From positions 5,593,501 through 5,657,500 of the forward strand of contig NZ_JAUSYN010000002.1 of NCBI RefSeq assembly GCF_030816915.1: 64,000 bases of DNA. The letters are read 5' to 3'. Of the stretch, positions 62,284-64,000 are shown one piece after another. The notes under the pieces are model-generated. The model was not told where the DNA came from. It did no database searches and saw only the letters and a list, made by a program, of their open reading frames with translations. How positions within the stretch are numbered: position 1 is the first letter of the stretch; each line of letters begins with the position of its first letter. The position numbers and the translations under genes are program-made. The stretch comes from Streptomyces sp. B3I8 (GTDB lineage: Bacteria; Actinomycetota; Actinomycetes; Streptomycetales; Streptomycetaceae).

Positions 62284-63971
62284 GACAGCGCCTCCTCGGA
62301 GGCCCGCGCGGCCCACGTGGCGAACCGCTCGCCGTCCTCGCGCTCCACCTGGAAGCGGCGCAGGACGCGCTCGATGTAGTCGGGCAGCTCCTCGGAGGTG
62401 ACCTTCAGGCCGCGGACCTTGCGGCCGAAGGACGGCTCCAGGCCGAGCGCGCCGCCCAGGTGCACCTGGTAGCCGCCGACCTGGTTGCCCTCGGCGTCGG
62501 TGACCAGCTGGCCCTTGAGACCGATGTCCGCGGTCTGGATGCGGGCGCAGGCGTTGGGGCAGCCGTTGATGTTGATGGTGACCGGCTCCTCGAACTCCGG
62601 CAGTCGGCGCTCCAGTTCGTCGATCAGCTCGCTGCCGCGTTCCTTGGTCTCGACGATGGCCAGCTTGCAGAACTCGATGCCGGTGCAGGCCATCGTGCCG
62701 CGCCGGAACGGCGAGGGGTTCACCCTGAGGTCCAGCGCCTCCAGGCTCTCCACGAGGGAGTCCACCCGGTCCTGCGGCACGTCGAGGACGATCATCTTCT
62801 GCTCGACGGTGGTGGAGACCCGGCCCGAGCCGTGGGCCTCGGCGAGCTCGGCGATCTTGGTGAGCAGCGAGCCGTCGAGCCGGCCGACGCGCGGGGCGAA
62901 GCCCACGTAGAAGCGGCCGTCCTTCTGGCGGTGGACGCCGATGTGGTCGCGCCAGGCCTGCGCGGGCATCTCGGGCGCGGGGCCGTCGATCAGCTTGCGG
63001 TGCAGGTACTCGTCCTCCAGGACCTGGCGGAACTTCTCCGCGCCCCAGTCCGCGAGCAGGAACTTCAACCGGGCGCGGTTGCGCAGCCGCCGGTAGCCGT
63101 AGTCGCGGAAGATCGAGGTGACGCCCTCCCACACGTCCGGCACCTCGGCCTCGGGCACCCAGGCGCCCAGCCGCTCACCGAACCTGGGGTTGGTGGACAG
63201 CCCGCCGCCGACCCACAGGTCGAAGCCGGGGCCGTGTTCGGGGTGGACGACGCCGACGAAGGAGATGTCGTTGATCTCGTGTGCCACGTCGAGCAGCGGG
63301 GAACCGGAGACGGCCGTCTTGAACTTGCGGGGCAGGTTGGAGAAGCGCGGGTCGCCGACGTAGCGGCGGACGATCTCGTCCAGCGCGGGCGTGCCGTCGA
63401 TGATCTCGTCCTCGGCCACGCCGGCGACCGGCGAGCCGAGCATGCCGCGCGGGCAGTCGCCGCACGCCTCGGTGGTGGACAGGCCGACGGACTCCAGCCG
63501 CTCCCAGATGGCGGGCACGTCCTCGACGCGCACCCAGTGGAACTGGATGTTCTGCCGGTCGGTGATGTCCGCGGTGCCGCGCGCGTAGGTCTCGGAGACC
63601 TCGCCGACGGCCCGCAGCTGCTCGGTGGTGAGCCGTCCGCCGGTGATACGGACGCGCATCATGAAGTACTCGTCCTCCAGCTCCTCCGGCTCCAGCACGC
63701 CCGTGCGGCCGCCGTCGATCCCGGGGCGGCGCTGGGTGTACAGACCCCACCAGCGGAAACGTCCCCGCAGATCGTTGGGGTCGATGGAGTCGAAACCGCT
63801 CTTGGAGTAGATCGTCTCAATGCGTGTCCGCACATTGAGACCGTCGTCGTCCTTCTTGAGCTGCTCGTTGCCGTTCAGCGGGGTGAAGTGCCCCACGGCC
63901 CACTGACCCTCGCCGCGGTGACGGCTCACCTTGCGGCGGGGCGCGGCGGAATTGCGAGGGGTGGCGGCCAT
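62280..63971 (-). CDS. cysI: Ferredoxin-dependent sulfite reductase (NirA/SirA type)
   Basis: A 563-residue siroheme [4Fe-4S] enzyme that reduces sulfite to sulfide. Two homologous halves, each beginning with a ferredoxin-like segment (FMMRVRITGGRLTTEQLRAV and FYVGFAPRVGRLDGSLLTKI), with siroheme-binding DITDRQNIQFHWVRVEDVPA and LPRKFKTAVSG. Cluster ligands are CTGIEFC and NGCPNAC, with GGYQVHLGGALG following. Ferredoxin-type length and motifs rather than NADPH-type CysI. ATG 63971. First gene of the visible operon; its promoter lies beyond the right edge. Confidence 0.95.
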   Translation of the reverse strand: MAATPRNSAAPRRKVSRHRGEGQWAVGHFTPLNGNEQLKKDDDGLNVRTRIETIYSKSGFDSIDPNDLRGRFRWWGLYTQRRPGIDGGRTGVLEPEELEDEYFMMRVRITGGRLTTEQLRAVGEVSETYARGTADITDRQNIQFHWVRVEDVPAIWERLESVGLSTTEACGDCPRGMLGSPVAGVAEDEIIDGTPALDEIVRRYVGDPRFSNLPRKFKTAVSGSPLLDVAHEINDISFVGVVHPEHGPGFDLWVGGGLSTNPRFGERLGAWVPEAEVPDVWEGVTSIFRDYGYRRLRNRARLKFLLADWGAEKFRQVLEDEYLHRKLIDGPAPEMPAQAWRDHIGVHRQKDGRFYVGFAPRVGRLDGSLLTKIAELAEAHGSGRVSTTVEQKMIVLDVPQDRVDSLVESLEALDLRVNPSPFRRGTMACTGIEFCKLAIVETKERGSELIDELERRLPEFEEPVTININGCPNACARIQTADIGLKGQLVTDAEGNQVGGYQVHLGGALGLEPSFGRKVRGLKVTSEELPDYIERVLRRFQVEREDGERFATWAARASEEALS

Positions 63972-64000
63972 GCGGATACGTCCTTCGGGACAGCGGTGAG

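Overview
This 64 kb window is chromosomal DNA of a Streptomyces. The evidence is very high GC with strong third-position GC, many GTG starts, a bifunctional geosmin synthase (geoA), a complete cvnABCD conservon, a subtilisin-inhibitor-like (SSI) gene, and actinobacterial families such as SAV2148, DUF6114/DUF6230, and the SAV2177-like methyltransferases. From memory, the order murC - msrB ... geoA ... trehalose genes ... sulfur-assimilation operon resembles the S. coelicolor SCO6060-SCO6102 region. No rRNA, tRNA, CRISPR array, phage or insertion sequence was seen.

Layout. Bases 1-5.3 kb: end of murC, msrB, then a minus-strand pair of an Hsp90-like chaperone and a large TPR-like protein with overlapping stop and start. 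5.4-11.2 kb: a DUF4232 lipoprotein, an OpuC-type quaternary-amine ABC transporter (ATPase plus two permeases, no binding protein), an alpha/beta hydrolase and a divergent AraC regulator. 11.2-15.9 kb: conservon cvnABCD on the minus strand. 16.3-19.0 kb: an orphan quaternary-amine binding lipoprotein in an apparent operon with a divergent histidine-ammonia-lyase-like protein whose MIO triad reads Gly-Thr-Gly. 19.4-25 kb: a methyltransferase, a WhiJ-like XRE regulator with a divergent ATPase, a VOC protein and the DUF6114/DUF6230 pair. 25.3-34.2 kb: a secreted protein, a DUF89 protein, geoA, an M24 peptidase, a degenerate phosphotransferase-like protein and a frameshifted amino-acid permease.

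34.3-43.7 kb: glycogen-to-trehalose genes treZ, treY and glgX on the minus strand, interrupted by a plus-strand block (FHA protein, M14 peptidase, SSI inhibitor). 43.9-54.4 kb: a copper amine oxidase apparently split into two secreted proteins, a SAV2148 protein, a DnaQ-like exonuclease, an aminoglycoside-phosphotransferase-like kinase, a CDP-alcohol phosphatidyltransferase, an MMPL transporter and a DUF1697 protein. 54.5-64 kb: one long minus-strand sulfur operon, cysI - zinc ribbon - cysH - cysC - cysD - cysN - (small ORF) - ssuA - ssuB - ssuC - cbiX. It covers sulfate activation, reduction to sulfide, sulfonate uptake, and probably sirohydrochlorin chelation for the siroheme of CysI.

Between genes lies a dispersed palindromic repeat family with a conserved 3' tail. 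Three copies have both arms, and these show compensatory base changes. The most interesting candidates are the orphan binding protein plus MIO-variant lyase, the split amine oxidase, the Hsp90-TPR pair, the small zinc-ribbon protein inside the sulfur operon, and this repeat family.
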